This document shows, piece after piece, positions 22,610 through 35,007 of a stretch of DNA of 64,000 nucleotides; positions within the stretch are counted from its first letter, which is position 1, and each line of letters starts with the position of its first letter. The translations under genes and the position numbers were made by a program. This stretch comes from Siphonodentalium dalli (taxonomy: Eukaryota; Mollusca; Scaphopoda; Gadilida; Siphonodentaliidae): NCBI GenBank assembly GCA_032622095.1, contig CP136068.1, forward strand, positions 8,719,314-8,783,313, written 5' to 3'. Below the pieces are notes generated by a model. The model ran no database searches. It worked only from the letters and a program-made list of their open reading frames with translations, and had not been told where the DNA came from.

Positions 22610-23685
22610 TAGTACATGTGTATTCAGTTCAAATTCATACAGATATCTTTCAGATTTTCATGTTTACAAAATGTAGGCGCGCATAGTCCCGCTCGCTGGG
22701 TTTTGGCCAGCCGCGCGGTTTCTATCGAGATAAAATAAACAGCGGAAATACATTCATAAATGTTGCGTAAATTGAATTAGTTTACTCACGATGGATGTCC
22801 ATTGAAACTCTTTGATGGTTTAACACTGCTTAATCCACTATCCATTAGCACAAGTGAATGTTACACACTGTGTTTTCATATTGTACATGCTCCTACCCCG
22901 GTATATTAATTGTAATTCATAATTATTAATAAGGAATTAATTTAATACTCCGATTCAATGCTGACGAAATAAATACGGTAACATCTCCCGGCCACGTGGT
23001 CTCGCTTTGATTTTCCAGGAATTTATGTGACGTTATAAGCCATACATAGAAATCGTTCAAATGTATTTTTAGCTTCGAATCATTCAGTCTCAGACAGATA
23101 GTGCATTTGACACTTCGTGTGACGTCAAAAAACTTAAACTGCCAATCATCGTGGCACGAGGGATCACCTTTTGATGAATGCCGACAATGAATGTTGGTTT
23201 TGGAGAATTCATTTGATATTTTGCTACAACATTCAAGCTGTTTCTTTATTCTTGTACGCTCTCCGTATTTGGCTAGGCGCGCAATTGATCGCTCACTGGT
23301 TTTCAATTTTAGCCGCGCGATGGTGCGCAAGAGCGATCGCGCGCCTCAAAAATTAAAGTCTGATCTTTCTGTTGATTCCAACGTTAACACTATTACTTAA
23401 TATTTTTACCACTTTAGAGGGCGTTCTTTATTAGATGAACATTATTTTACCCACACGTCATGATTCCATGATTTTAAGGTGAAGTTGAACAGAAGCGAGC
23501 GCTAAGCTTTGTTTTCATTAAAGCATGCTCACACCAGCCCTCCAGGAATGATTAACTATAAATAGGCCCTCGGGCTGTTAATCATTCCTGTCGGGTCCAG
23601 GTGCTACCACGGCCGAGTACTAGTAACTTTATAAACCTGTGGCGACTGCAGTAGCGTTCTTTAATGTGCACACACCAAGGCGGAA
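22610..23685. other. Region with GCGCGC-rich words; no gene supported
   Basis: Related GC-rich words occur near 22672-22722 (GGCGCGC, CGCTCGCTGG, CCGCGCGG) and 23272-23345. A 134-codon minus-strand frame (22926-23330) has one CxxC and no recognised domain. A short hairpin (AGGAATGATTAAC with GTTAATCATTCCT) lies at 23550-23590. Confidence 0.35.
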
Positions 23686-23689
23686 TACA

Positions 23690-24709
23690 GGAGAAGTCGG
23701 CCCCGCTACGAAGTCGGCCCCAGAGAAGTCGGCCCAGAAGTCGGCCCCGTACGAAGTCGGCCCAGCTATTAACATCAGTTAGTGACATGTTTACTCAATT
23801 GAGTAACATACATGTATATCAGGTGTCACGGAAACCTTGTTCAACACTACATTGTACCGCTATTCTCAAAGTAATTGACCAGAAAAACGGGGTGATACCC
23901 CGGTCATGACCGCGGTGATACCGGTAATAAACGGTAGCGGTATCGAGACGGTCATGGCGTGGAGTTACGATATTGGGCGATAATGATACCGTGGTCTTTT
24001 AGCGGGCACCGCATTAATTTTGTTGAATACCGCAGTGATTTTCATGGAACTCTTTTAGGGGAGGTATTTACTCACACATTCTTGTTCGCGTTAACAAGCG
24101 GTATCAGTACCGCGGTATTGGAGGATACCGTGGTATAGTACCGCCATATTAACGGGGTGACACCACGTTATTGGTGGTCAATTACTTTAAGTATAGCGGT
24201 ATATGACTTAGTGTTGATCTTTATCGGCGTTTCGCTGACTGCTTCCATGTGGAAATCCCTCTGGCGCGACGCCCATTATAATTATGACAGGACATTGTTT
24301 AGGTCTATAGATTAATTGGCTGACTAAGTTTGAAGGTTCGTATCTGGTCTAATACCATGTCTTGTATATATGGCTATTTTTCCGGTACAGATTTAAATTT
24401 CCGTTTAACGAACCCTATCGACATATCTGCGTAAAGCCATGACAGTGCGCGATAAGAAAATGGATTGCCAGGAGGTGATATAATCCTCCTTGACACCATG
24501 TGACCAAAACATGGTCACATAAAATGGAATGCTACGAGGTGATGTAATCCCTTATGACACCGTGTGGCGAAATGTCGGTCTCATCTTATTGTGCCACAGG
24601 CATTAACAAGCAGTAAAATAATAATGGGGCCGACTTTTCTTGACCAATCTTTAATTTACCCGGGCCGACTTCTCTTGTGGCCGACCTTGTTTTGGGCTGA
24701 CTTCTCCAG
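23690..24709. mobile_element. Inverted element with AAGTCGGCCC repeats at its ends
   Basis: Five GAAGTCGGCCC units at 23691-23766 and about four inverted counterparts (GGGCCGACTTCTC type) at 24626-24709 face each other. The outermost words are GGAGAAGTCGG and GGCTGACTTCTCC. The 343-bp M3 MITE is nested inside at 23857-24199. No coding sequence was seen. Confidence 0.5.
23857..24199. mobile_element. MITE family M3, copy 1 (343 bp)
   Basis: Ends CCGCTATTCTCAAAGTAATTG and CAATTACTTTAAGTATAGCGG are inverted and flanked by TA on both sides. The inside is rich in ACCGCGGT-type palindromic words. The copy at 26546-26888 has exactly the same length and about six mismatches by eye. TA duplication and small size suggest a Tc1/mariner-type non-autonomous element. 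Confidence 0.85.
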
Positions 24710-24810
24710 ATACCCCGAGGCATGTACACAGGTTAGCCATTAATGTCTGCACCCCCAATCAGACAGCATACTGCAGAACAACAAAATACCTGGATAGATG
24801 TTGTAATGGG

Positions 24811-24992
24811 GGAAGTCGGTATTTTTGCATTCGGATCTTTATTCAGTGATCTCAAATGAGACTTTTCAGCTTTACAAACTTGGTATCTGACCGAGTTCTG
24901 ATTTTTGTCAGAATACCCTGACCAGGTTGCGATCCCTGGCCCGCTAGCACGAGAGACCAGTACACTACAGTACCTCTCGGCTATCGACTTCC
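24811..24992 (-). mobile_element. tRNA-like SINE fragment
   Basis: On the minus strand TAGCCGAGAGG fits a tRNA A box. About 45 bases on, GGATCGCAACC resembles a B box with two mismatches, followed by a tail of about 100 bases. It is not a functional tRNA: no acceptor stem pairing is evident. GGGAAGTCG appears inverted at both margins. Confidence 0.45.
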
Positions 24993-25249
24993 CTAGATTT
25001 AAGTAATTGACCCCCTCTATAGTGGTGTCACCCCATGTAATACTGCTGTATTATATAAGAAATGAACGGCGGGTTCAATGTGGTCATCGGATTTTTACCG
25101 CAAGAAAAATTCAGCAAACTGCATGAACCCCGAAGTAGTAAAGCCAAAAAATATATATACCTGTGTTTCCGGTGACCCGCCCACCTCTATTTCGGAGCTC
25201 CTGACGGTTTTCATTTTATTCATTTTGCAAAATTCCAACGCATCCCGTT

Positions 25250-25360
25250 TTATTAGCTCAACTTACAACTTTGTAAGTTTGAGCTATTGCCATGGGTTGG
25301 CGTCCGTCATCCGTGTGTCTGTGTGTCCGTCAACAATTTACTTTGTCGCGGGATACAGGT
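25250..25360 (+). repeat. Head of 160-bp array element, first
   Basis: AGCTCAACTTAC and GTAAGTTTGAGCT form a hairpin, followed by GCCATGGGTTGGCGTCCGTC and AACAATTTAC. The same head recurs at 29256-29345. Confidence 0.75.
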
Positions 25361-25398
25361 TGTGCCTTTAGTCTGATCTCTTTGAAATTTGTCATGAA

Positions 25399-25995
25399 CA
25401 GGGTCCGCGCTGGAACGAAATTTACATTTGCCAAATAATTTGCCAAATGAAAATATTTTTTGCCAAATTCTTTTAGAATTTGCCAAATATTATTCCCAAT
25501 AGCATCATTTTCTGCAACCTTGACTGAGTCTTATGTTTCGACACTCACTGTTTGATATCGATAAAAAAGCAGTTAGTTAATGATTATGATCTCATCTATT
25601 ACGGTTTATCATACAACAATAAACCGATTACCGAACAATACAATAGTAGAAGCGTTGCTTGATCAAAAGCGAACATCATATGAAGATTAGCTATGTAAGC
25701 ACCACCATCACACTAAATAGAGGTAATCCCTCCACCCGTCGATACTAATGATATCAGATTAACTGCATCTTAATGGAGGTGTTAACTTTTGCGAAACCAT
25801 ATAAAACACAACTAATATAATTCCATTGTAATAATTACCGAAAATGAATGGTATTGATTGACCGATATTTTTTAACTTCATTAATAAGGAATTAAAAAGT
25901 GACTTGCCAAAACTTTTGCCAAATGAAAATATTTTTTGCCAACTGTGAATTATTTTTGCCATTGGCAAATTTGGCAAGTGGCAGAGCGAACCCTG
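25399..25995. mobile_element. hAT-like MITE inserted in a monomer
   Basis: Inverted ends CAGGGTCCGCGCT and AGCGAACCCTG are flanked by the 8-bp direct repeat GTCATGAA (25391-25398 and 25996-26003). Removing 25399-26003 restores the normal monomer order. An 8-bp duplication and CAGGG ends fit the hAT superfamily. The inside has repeated TTTGCCAAAT words near both ends and no transposase. Confidence 0.85.
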
Positions 25996-26021
25996 GTCAT
26001 GAATGTTGACATTGACATGTA

Positions 26022-26418
26022 CCCTGCTGGACAAAACAAGTGTCCATTGGCACCACGGTGTATTTGCCATTCGGGTGCAGTGTCAGAGTTTGTAACTGCA
26101 GTTGAGCGCCGCGGCCGAGCGGCAAGTACATGTACACCGCGGCCGAACGACAAGTACACATGTACACCATGGCCAAAAAGCAACTACAACGGGGCCGAAT
26201 GGTATGTACACCGTGGTTAGATTTCTGGTTTGTATTGTCTTTTTTCAGTTTGATGAATGTACACAGCGGCAACTACATTTGTACACCATGGCCGAATGGC
26301 AAATAAACCAATGCCCAACTGTAGTTAGCCAGTGGAGCCGCGGTGTAGTTGCATTTCGGCCGCGGTGGCAATGCTAAGCGCACCGTGGTTAAGTGGACAC
26401 TTGTTTTTCCCAGCAGGG
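26022..26418. mobile_element. MITE family M2, copy 2, inserted in a monomer
   Basis: Ends CCCTGCTGGACAAAACAAGT and CTTGTTTTTCCCAGCAGGG are flanked by TA at 26020-26021 and 26419-26420. The surrounding monomer would read GACATGTAGATGGG without it. 397 bases, related to 22227-22609. Confidence 0.85.
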
Positions 26419-26545
26419 TAGATGGGAACGAATCATTTTGGGGTCTTTCGATCGAAAAACATCTTGGCGGCCATCTTGGATTTCAAGGTTGTGCCTTTAG
26501 TCTGATCTTCATGAAATTTGTCATGGATGTTAATATTGACATGTA

Positions 26546-26888
26546 CCGCTATTCTCAAAGTAATTGACCAGAAAAACGGGGTGATACCCCGGTCATGACC
26601 GCGGTGATACCGGTAATAAACGGTAGCGGTATCGAGACGGTCATGGTGTGGAGTTACGGTATTGGGCGATAATGATACCGTGGTCTTTTAGCGGGCACCG
26701 CATTAATTTTGTTGAATACCGCGGTGATTTTCATGGAACTCTTTTAGGGGAGGTATTTACTCACACATACTTGTTCGCGTTAACAAGCGGTATCAGTACC
26801 GCGGTATTGGAGGATACCGCAGTATAGTACCGCCATATTAACGGGGTGACACCACGTTATTGGTGGTCAATTACTTTAAGTATAGCGG
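26546..26888. mobile_element. MITE family M3, copy 2, inserted in a monomer
   Basis: 343 bases flanked by TA at 26544-26545 and 26889-26890, again between GACATG and GATGGG of the 160-bp monomer. Nearly identical to 23857-24199, so both are probably recent. Confidence 0.85.
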
Positions 26889-29255
26889 TAGATGGGAACG
26901 AGTCATTTTTGGGTTGTTCGGCCAAAAAAACATGGCCGCCAGCAGCCATCTTGGATGTTACTCTTTGCATGACTAAATCCTTTGGCGCGGGCTACAGGTC
27001 GTACCTTTGGTCTGATCTTTATGAAATTTGTCATAAATGTTGACATTGACATGTAGATGGGAACGAGTCATTTTGGGGTCATTCACCAAAAAACATCGCC
27101 GCTGGTGGCCATCTTGGATTTCAAAATTAAATCCATTGGCGCGTTCTACAGGTCGTACTGTTTGTCTGATCATCATGAAATTTGTCATGGATGTTAATAT
27201 TGACATGTAGATGGGAACGAGTCATTTTGGGGTTGTTCGACCAAAAAAAATGGCCGCCAGCAGCCATCTTGGATTTTACTCTTTGCATGACTAAATTCTT
27301 TGGTGCAGGCTACAGGTCGTACCTTTGGTCTGATCTTTATGAAATTTGTCATAAATGTTGACATTGACATGTAGATGGGAACGAGTCATTTTGGGGTCAT
27401 TCGCCAAAAAACATCGCCGCTGGTGGCCATCTTGGATTTCAAAATTAAATCCATTGGCGCGTACTACAGGTCGTACTGTTTGTCTGATCATCATGAAATT
27501 TGTCATGGATGTTAATATTGACATGTAGATGGGAACGAGTCATTTTGGGGTTGTTCGACCAAAAAACATGGCCGCCAGCAGCCATCTTGGATTTTACTCT
27601 TTGCATGACTAAATTCTTTGGTGCAGGCTACAGGTTGTAGCTTTAGTTGGATCTTCATGAAATTTGTCATGGGTGTTAACAATGACATGCAGATGGGAAC
27701 GAGTCATTTTGGGGTCATTTGGCCAAAAAACATGGCCGCCAGCAGCCATCTTGGGTTTTACTCTTTGCATGACTAAATCCTTTGGCACGGGCTACATGTC
27801 GTACCTTTGGTCTGATCTTCATGAAATTTGTCATGAATGTTGACATTGACATGTAGATGGGGAATGAGTCATTTTGGGGTCATTTGGCTAAAAAACATGG
27901 CCGCTGGCAGCCATCTTTGATTTCAAAATTAAATAGATTGGCGCGGTCTACAGGTCGTACTGTTTGTCTGATTATCATGAAATTTGTCATGGATGTTAAT
28001 AATGACAGGCAGATGGGAACGAGTCATTTTGGGGTAGTTTGGCCAAAAAACATGGCCGTCATGAGCATCTTGGATTTTAATCTTTGCATGACTAAATCCT
28101 TGGCGCGGGCTACAGGTCGTAGCTTTGGTCGGATCTTCATGAAATTTGTCATGGCTGTTGATCTTGACATGTAAATGGGAACGAGTCCTTTTGGGGTCAT
28201 TCGGTCAAAAGACATGGCCGCCAGCAGCCATCTTGGATTTTACTCTTTGCATGACTAAATCCTTTGGCACAGGCTACAGGTACTAACTTTGGTCAGATTA
28301 TTATGAAATTTGTCATGAATGTTGACATTGACATGTAGATGGGAATGAGTCATTTTGGGGTAATTTGGCCAAAAAACATGGCGGCTGGCAGCCATCTTTG
28401 ATTTCAAAATTAAATAGATTGGCGCGGTCTACAGGTCGTACTGTTCGTCTGATTATCATGAAATTTGTCATAGATGTTAATATTGACATGTAGATGGCAA
28501 CGAGTTATTTTGGGGTCGTTAGGCCAAAAAATATGGCCACCAGTAGCCATCTTGGATTTTACTCTTTGCATGACTAAATCCTTCGGCGCGGGCTACAGGT
28601 CGTAGCTTTGGTCGGATCTTCATGAAATTTGTCATGGCTCTTGACATGTAAATGGGAACGAGTCCTTTTGGGGTCATTCGGTCAAAAGACATGGCCGCCA
28701 GCAGCCATCTTGGATTTTACTCTTTGCATGACTAAATCCTTTGGCACAGGCTACAGGTCCAAACTTTGGTCAGATTATTATGAAATTTGTCATGAATGTT
28801 GACATTGACATGTAGATGGGAATGAGTCATTTTGGGGTAATTTGGCCAAAAAACATGGCCGCTGGCAGCCATCTTTGATTTCAAAATTAAATCGATTGGC
28901 GCGGTCTTCATGTCGTACTGTTCGTCTGATTATCATGAAATTTGTCATGGATGTTAATAATGACAGGCTGATGGGAATGAGTCATTTTGGGGTAGTTCGA
29001 CCAAAAAACATGGCCGTCATGAGCATCTTGGATTTTACTCTTTTCATGACTAAATCCTTCGGCACAGGCCCTAGGTCGTACCTTTGGTCAGATCATTATG
29101 ATATTTGTCATGGCTATTGACATGTACAATGTAGATGGGAACGAGTCATTTTGGGGTCGTTTGACCAAAAAACATGGCCGTCAGTGGTCATCTTGGATTT
29201 CAAAATTCAATCCATTAGCACGGGCCACAGGTCATATCTTTTGTCGGATCATTAT

Positions 29256-29345
29256 TAGCTCAACTTACTTTGTAAGTTTGAGCTATTGCCATGGTTTGGC
29301 GTCCGTCGTCCGTGTGTGCGTGTGTCCCTCAACAATTTCCTTTGG
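29256..29345 (+). repeat. Head of 160-bp array element, second
   Basis: A repeat of the head at 25250, in the middle of the monomer array. This implies either that two elements are joined head to tail or that one transposed into the other. Confidence 0.75.
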
Positions 29346-31689
29346 CGCGGGCTACAGGTTGTACCTTTGGTCTGATCTTTATGAAATTTGTCACGAATGT
29401 TGACCTTGACATGTAGATGGGAACGAATGGCCGCTGGTGGCCATCTTGGATTTCAAAATTCAATCCATTGGCGCGGGCTACAGGTCGTGCTGTTCGTCTT
29501 ATCATGAAATTTGTCATGGATGTTAATATTGACATGTAGATGGGAACGAGTGATTTTGGGGTCGTTCAGCCAAAAATCATGGCCGCCAGCAGCCATCTTG
29601 GATTTTACTCTTTGCATGACTAATACAGGTTGTAGCTTTGGTCAGAACTTCATGAAATTTGTCATGGATGTTAACAATGACATGTAGATGGGAACGAGTG
29701 ATTTTGGGGTCGTTCGGCCAAAAAACGTGGATTTTACTCTTTGCATGACTAAATCCTTTGGCGCGGGCTACAGGTCGTACCTTTGGTCTGATCTTTATTA
29801 AATTTGTCATGAATGTTGATATTGACATGTAGATGGGAACGAGTCATTTTGGGGTCATCTGGACAAAAAACATGGCTGCTGGCGGCTATCTTGGATTTCA
29901 AAATTCAATCCAATGGCGCGGGCTACAGGTCGTACTGTTCGTCTGATAATCATGAAATTTGTCATGGATATTAATATTGACATGTACAAATGTAGATGGC
30001 AACGAGTGATTTTGGGGTCGTTCAGCCAAAACACATGGCCGCCAGCAGCCATCTTGGATTTTACTCTTTGCATGACTAAATTCTTTGGCGCGGGCTACAG
30101 GTTGTAGCTTTGGTCAGAACTTCATGAAATTTGTCATGGATGTTAACAATGACATGTAGATGGGAACGAGTGATTTTGGGGTCGTTCGGTCAAAAAACAT
30201 GGCCGCCAGCAGCCATCTTGGATTTTACTCTTTGCATGACTAAATCCTTTGGCGCGGGCTACAGGTCGTACCTTTGGTCTGATCTTTATGAAATTTGTTA
30301 TGAATGTTGATATTGACATGTAGATGGGAATGAGTCATTTTGGGGTCATACGACCAAAAAACACGGCCACTGGCGGCCATCTTGGATTTCAAAATTCAAT
30401 CCATTGGCACGGGCTACAGGTCGTACTGTTCGTCTGATCATCATGATATTTATCATGGATGTTAATATTAACATGTAGATGGGAACGAGTGTTTTTGGGG
30501 TCATTTGTCTAAAAAACATGTCCGCCAGCAGCCATATTGGATTTTACTCTTTGCATGACTAAATCCTTTGGTGCGGGCTACAGGTCGTAGCTTTGGTCGG
30601 AACTTCATGAAATTTGTCATGGATGTTAACAATGACATGTAGATGGGAAACGAGTTATTTTGGGGTCGTTCAGCCGAAAAACATGGCCGCCAGCAGCCAT
30701 CTTGGATTTTACTCTTTGCATGACTAAATCCATTGGCACAGGCTACAGGTCGTACCTTTGATCAGATCATTATGAGATTTGTAAAGGCTGTAGATGGGAA
30801 CAGTTCATTTTGGGGTAGTTCGGAAAAAAACATGGCTGCCATTGGCCATTTTAGAATTTACTCTTTGCATCAATAAATCCTTTGGCACACCATAATCACC
30901 ACATCCCTGATCCGATCATTATGAAACCTGTCATGAATGTTGATATTGACATGTACATCTAGTCTTACTTAGACATTTCAATTAGCACCTTTCCTATTAC
31001 TCCATTTACTGTCAACCATTAAATCATTCCCCTACTAAGTTGAGCTACAGTGTCATTGACACTTTCATTACATTTGTCATGGATGTTAAAATTGACATGT
31101 AGATGGGAAACAAGTAATTTTGGGGTTGTTCGGCCAAAAACATGGCCGCCAGCAGCCATCTTGGATTATACTCTTTGCATGACTAAATTCTTTGTCAAGG
31201 GCTACAAGTCGAATCTTTGGTCCAGTCATCATGAGATTTGTCATGGATGTTAACAATTACATGTAGATGGGAAAAGATTCATTTTAAATTCAACCAAAAA
31301 ACCAGCCATCTTGTATTTTACTCTTTACACAACTAAATCCTTTGACACGGGCTACATGTCGTATCTTTTGTCGGATCATCATGAAATTTGTGAGGGATGT
31401 TAACAATGACATGTAAATAGGAAGGAGTCTTTTTTGGGTCATTTGCCAAAAAACATGGCTGTCGTGGCCATCTTTGATTTTAATCTTTGCATAACTAGGC
31501 CTTTCAACTTTCCACATTCCTAATCGCTCCATTAACTGTAACACATGAAATTATTCCTTTTCCACGTTAGCTACCGGTACAGTGCCATTGACACTTTGAT
31601 AATTACATTTCAGTCAATTCACATTTTCAGCTGCATATACATGTATATGTAAACCAATTTCATCATTAAAGAAATTGCAAATTCATCGT

Positions 31690-32715
31690 TGATTCCATCA
31701 TCTCAATATTTCATTAAAGTGAGACTTTATGTTCACACATTGATTCATTCAGGCAACATTTTCTCCATTTCTACACTGTTCATTGCATTGATCGTCTTCA
31801 ATGGGGATAATCTATAATTCTATATGTATATCATCGTTAACTATTAAAGTGACATTTCTCTTCCACCCAATCAGGCCTCAGCCTAGGGGTTTAGAACAGG
31901 GAGACTTGAAGTCTCCCTCCAGGAAATTTAGGGAGACTTCAGGAAATTTAGGGAGACTTCAGGAAGAAGTGGAGACTACCGAAAATTGACAATTTCAACT
32001 ATCGCTTTATTTTATAACATCAATACAAATTTTAAAAACATAAAATAAGAAATAAAACTAAAAACTTTTGACTTTATCTGAAATTAGCCTAATTAATTGT
32101 TATTTTACATTTAAATTTTTTGGAAATGTTTTGTGTAGCTATCATTTAAGCAAGACAATTATCAAGTTACAGTAGTAGTTAATTTTTTAACTAAATGGAA
32201 GAAGTATTATTTCCTAGACTGCAGCCTGGAAGATACGTTTGTAGTATTGACTATTGTCAGATTGTACAGTCTGAATCATGATGCATGTAAATTGTAAGTT
32301 GTAACTTTGAAAGTTTAATTTGGTCACGGCTGTAATGTGGGTGTCCGCTAAAATAAACAATAAGGATTAACTAACAAAGGAGTTGCATAAGCTTTTAGTT
32401 TTATTGCTAAAGCTTTTATTAATTAATGGCCTCCCTTAATTAATGCCAACATCACTGGTATAATCCGATTAAAGCCAATCGATATTGCATTAAAATGACG
32501 CTTCATATTCATTACACTTCATTCAATAATTTCTGTTTCTACATCACTTATTGCATTGATTGCCTTCAGGTAAGCTAAGCTATGTCCGACTCAAATATTA
32601 AAGTGACGCATCATATTCACTACACTTCATTCAATAATTTCTTTTTCTACATAGTTTACATGTATTGCATTGATTGCCTGCAGCTAAGGTAATCTATGTC
32701 CGACTCAAATAATAC
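31690..32715 (+). repeat. Diverged tandem blocks of about 110 bp
   Basis: ATTCATTACACTTCATTCAATAATTTC, TGCATTGATTGCCT and TATGTCCGACTCAAAT occur twice between 32490 and 32715. A more diverged version lies at 31690-31860. A short GGGAGACTTCAGGAAATTTA repeat occurs at 31905-31975. Non-coding. Confidence 0.6.
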
Positions 32716-32793
32716 AAATATTAAAGGCATTCCATTTCCATCCATTAATTCTAAGGAAACTTCTGCTGTGATATATATATGTATATATGCATA

Positions 32794-33329
32794 CAGGGTA
32801 CTACATGTGCTACACCACTCGGATAAATGTCTGTCATCACACTAAAATACCATGTTATAACTTGAATTGATATATTCGTAATCGTATATAGTCACCAATA
32901 GCTGGGTTACTACCGTAGTACCTGACATTGCCCATCTAGCGAACTATTCAAACCCAACAGGCCTGGTTGATTTCGCTGTGGGATGATGGTTCACTTCCAT
33001 CCTCAAGCTAATTATGGCATTTCATGGCATAATTTTGTTCTGACGTGCAGGGGTAGATATGCTTGAGGCCCCACCACAGTTCAATTCACACCAGGTTCTC
33101 AGCTATTATTATCTTATGTTCGAACTTTACTCATGTTTGGACTGATCATAACCATGATTTTAATGCTGGGTTTGAATAGTTCACTATATGGGTAATGTCC
33201 GTTACTACGGTGATAACCCGGCTATTGGTGACTATATACGATTACGAATATATCAATCCAAGTTCTAGCATGGTATTTGTGTGATGACACAGACATTTCT
33301 CCGAGTGGTGTAGCACATGAAGTACCCTG
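32794..33329. mobile_element. TIR element with about 165-bp arms (536 bp)
   Basis: Ends CAGGGTACTACATGTGCTAC and GTAGCACATGAAGTACCCTG are inverted and flanked by TA. The arms share CACTCGG, CATCACAC, TATATTCGTAATCGTATATA and ACTATTCAAACCCA. No transposase frame. A Tc1/mariner-type MITE is the simplest reading. Confidence 0.85.
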
Positions 33330-35000
33330 TACGGAACATCCTATAATTATTGTAACATTGAACTTAATGATCAACTTGGTGGTTGCTCCATTACGTGTCA
33401 CGTACGATCATATTATACCCGGGTGTAGCTACATGTATCACATTGTGACATAACACGTCGACATTCGTGACTACAGTAATATAGTTACTGTTGTATTCTG
33501 AACACAACCGTGGCCGTCTGTCTGATTGCTGTTAAGTACGATATGAACAGCGCAATTAGTACTGTATAGTTGCATGTATCCACGTTTGGTTTCGAACAAT
33601 GCAATGCCGGTATATATGCATGCCTACAGACGTTTCACGGAAAAGTCCACACTAACACGAACCGTGCCAACGGGCGTGGTTTTGCTGTTCTGGTATGTGT
33701 GTGTCATTTATCGAGATTTATCATAATTTTTCATCAGTATGATAGTAGTACAATTTAATAATGGAACATTCCGATGTATAATGCTTTAAGATAGATGGGA
33801 TAATCCATTCAGTACAATAAGGGGTGATGTTCGAGTCCGCGTTCTTCATTGTGAACGCCGTGTCACCATGGCATAACGGACCGATTCGTAATCTCCATTG
33901 TACACCTGGTTTAAAGAAACCCTGTTCAAAAAAGCCGTTCGACTGTAACTGTTAAAGTCATTAGCTTCACTCCCGGTGGGTATATATTTGATATCAGACA
34001 GGACTGTGTCCGATATACAATAAGAAAGGTCATAAAACACTAGAAAGAAAACCCCAAGGTGGCATATTATTGGTGCGGTACTCGCTCCGTATTAAATTGT
34101 TGAAAACTGCGATCAGAGTAAGAAATCTTCTCAGATACAAACACATCAGCGCGCGGAGTGTCATGGAATGATATTCGGAAGAATCGGAACCGCCCGTAAA
34201 ACGTCGATCGGCTGACAGAACAGCCAAAAACAATAGCCGGCATGTCGATAACCGAAAGTAGATTCAACAAAAAAACAAACAAGATAATATCTTAGTTTTG
34301 CATTCACTCTCATAAGTTTTCTAAGTGAAATATCGACAATTAATTGGCAACTAACAAAGTGTTCACACTGTGTATATGTTATATATGGATTGTTTAGTAT
34401 AGTATGCAAAAGACGATTGGCACACCTCCGAAATTATCCAGGTTCGCCAATGCTTCTCCGTAAGTTATTGATTGAAAATAAACAAATCTGGGAATTCTGC
34501 CCTTCTAATATAACGTCAACACATTTGGCCGAATTCAGGCGAAGTTATCTGCATTGGCATTATTTACTTCTGTACATGGAAATTATAAGCATTATTTGAA
34601 ATGAGTAGAGTGAACCACCGATCGATATATAAATCACAATAGCCCAATCGTGCTGAACTAGATCCATATTGGTCTTCCTGGCACAGTTGTCACTGTTGTA
34701 AGAAATTTCTTGAATATTGAATTTTTTGTTGCTTGAAGAATTGTTCAAATTTATAATGAATATTACCAGTAAAAAAATATACCTTGCCTTTCATTAGTTT
34801 CAAAATAAATTAGATTTAACTTATTTTCAAAAAAATGATTGAAACTTGGAGAATAATTTAGAGTACTCCCTTTATCGCAGATTCATGCCGGCTGTGAAAG
34901 ACCGATCGGTCTATTTTAGCCCGGTGGGGCTATTATAGATTGATAGATGGTTCACCCAGACTTGTAGGATATGCGCGCTATAGCCTATAGATAAGGCGTT
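33330..35000. other. AT-rich DNA without supported gene
   Basis: Several short frames overlap on both strands between 33840 and 34600. None has a recognisable domain. A fragment near 33695-33765 is shared, inverted, with 14880-14946. Confidence 0.4.
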
Positions 35001-35007
35001 TCAGGTA

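Larger units (their letters stand above)
25240..31612 (+). repeat. Pearl/BIV160-like array: 160-bp monomers with heads and tails
   Basis: About 29 monomers of 155-165 bases begin near GATGGGAACGAGTCATTTTG and continue through CAAAAAACATGGCCGCC, GCCATCTTGGATTT and GAAATTTGTCATG to GTTGACATTGACATGTA. Heads near 25250 and 29256 contain TTAGCTCAACTTAC, GAGCTATTGCCATGG and GGCGTCCGTC. Tails near 30955-31070 and 31495-31612 contain a short AGTGTCATTGACACT-type hairpin; the first also holds TAAGTTGAGCTA, the inverse of the head. Head, tandem core, tail and subterminal inverted repeats match the described layout of bivalve pearl elements and Helentron-type non-autonomous elements, an assignment made from memory. 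Frames across the array are spurious. Confidence 0.8.

Noticed and set aside
22926-23330. 134-codon minus-strand frame with a CxxC
   Set aside because: A single CxxC is not a domain; GC-rich repeat words overlap it and no related sequence supports it.
26846-29828. Numerous frames of 60-105 codons with similar sequences (for example ending in DVNNDR or DVNIDM)
   Set aside because: They are repeated because the 160-bp monomers are repeated. They occur on both strands and are broken at monomer variants.
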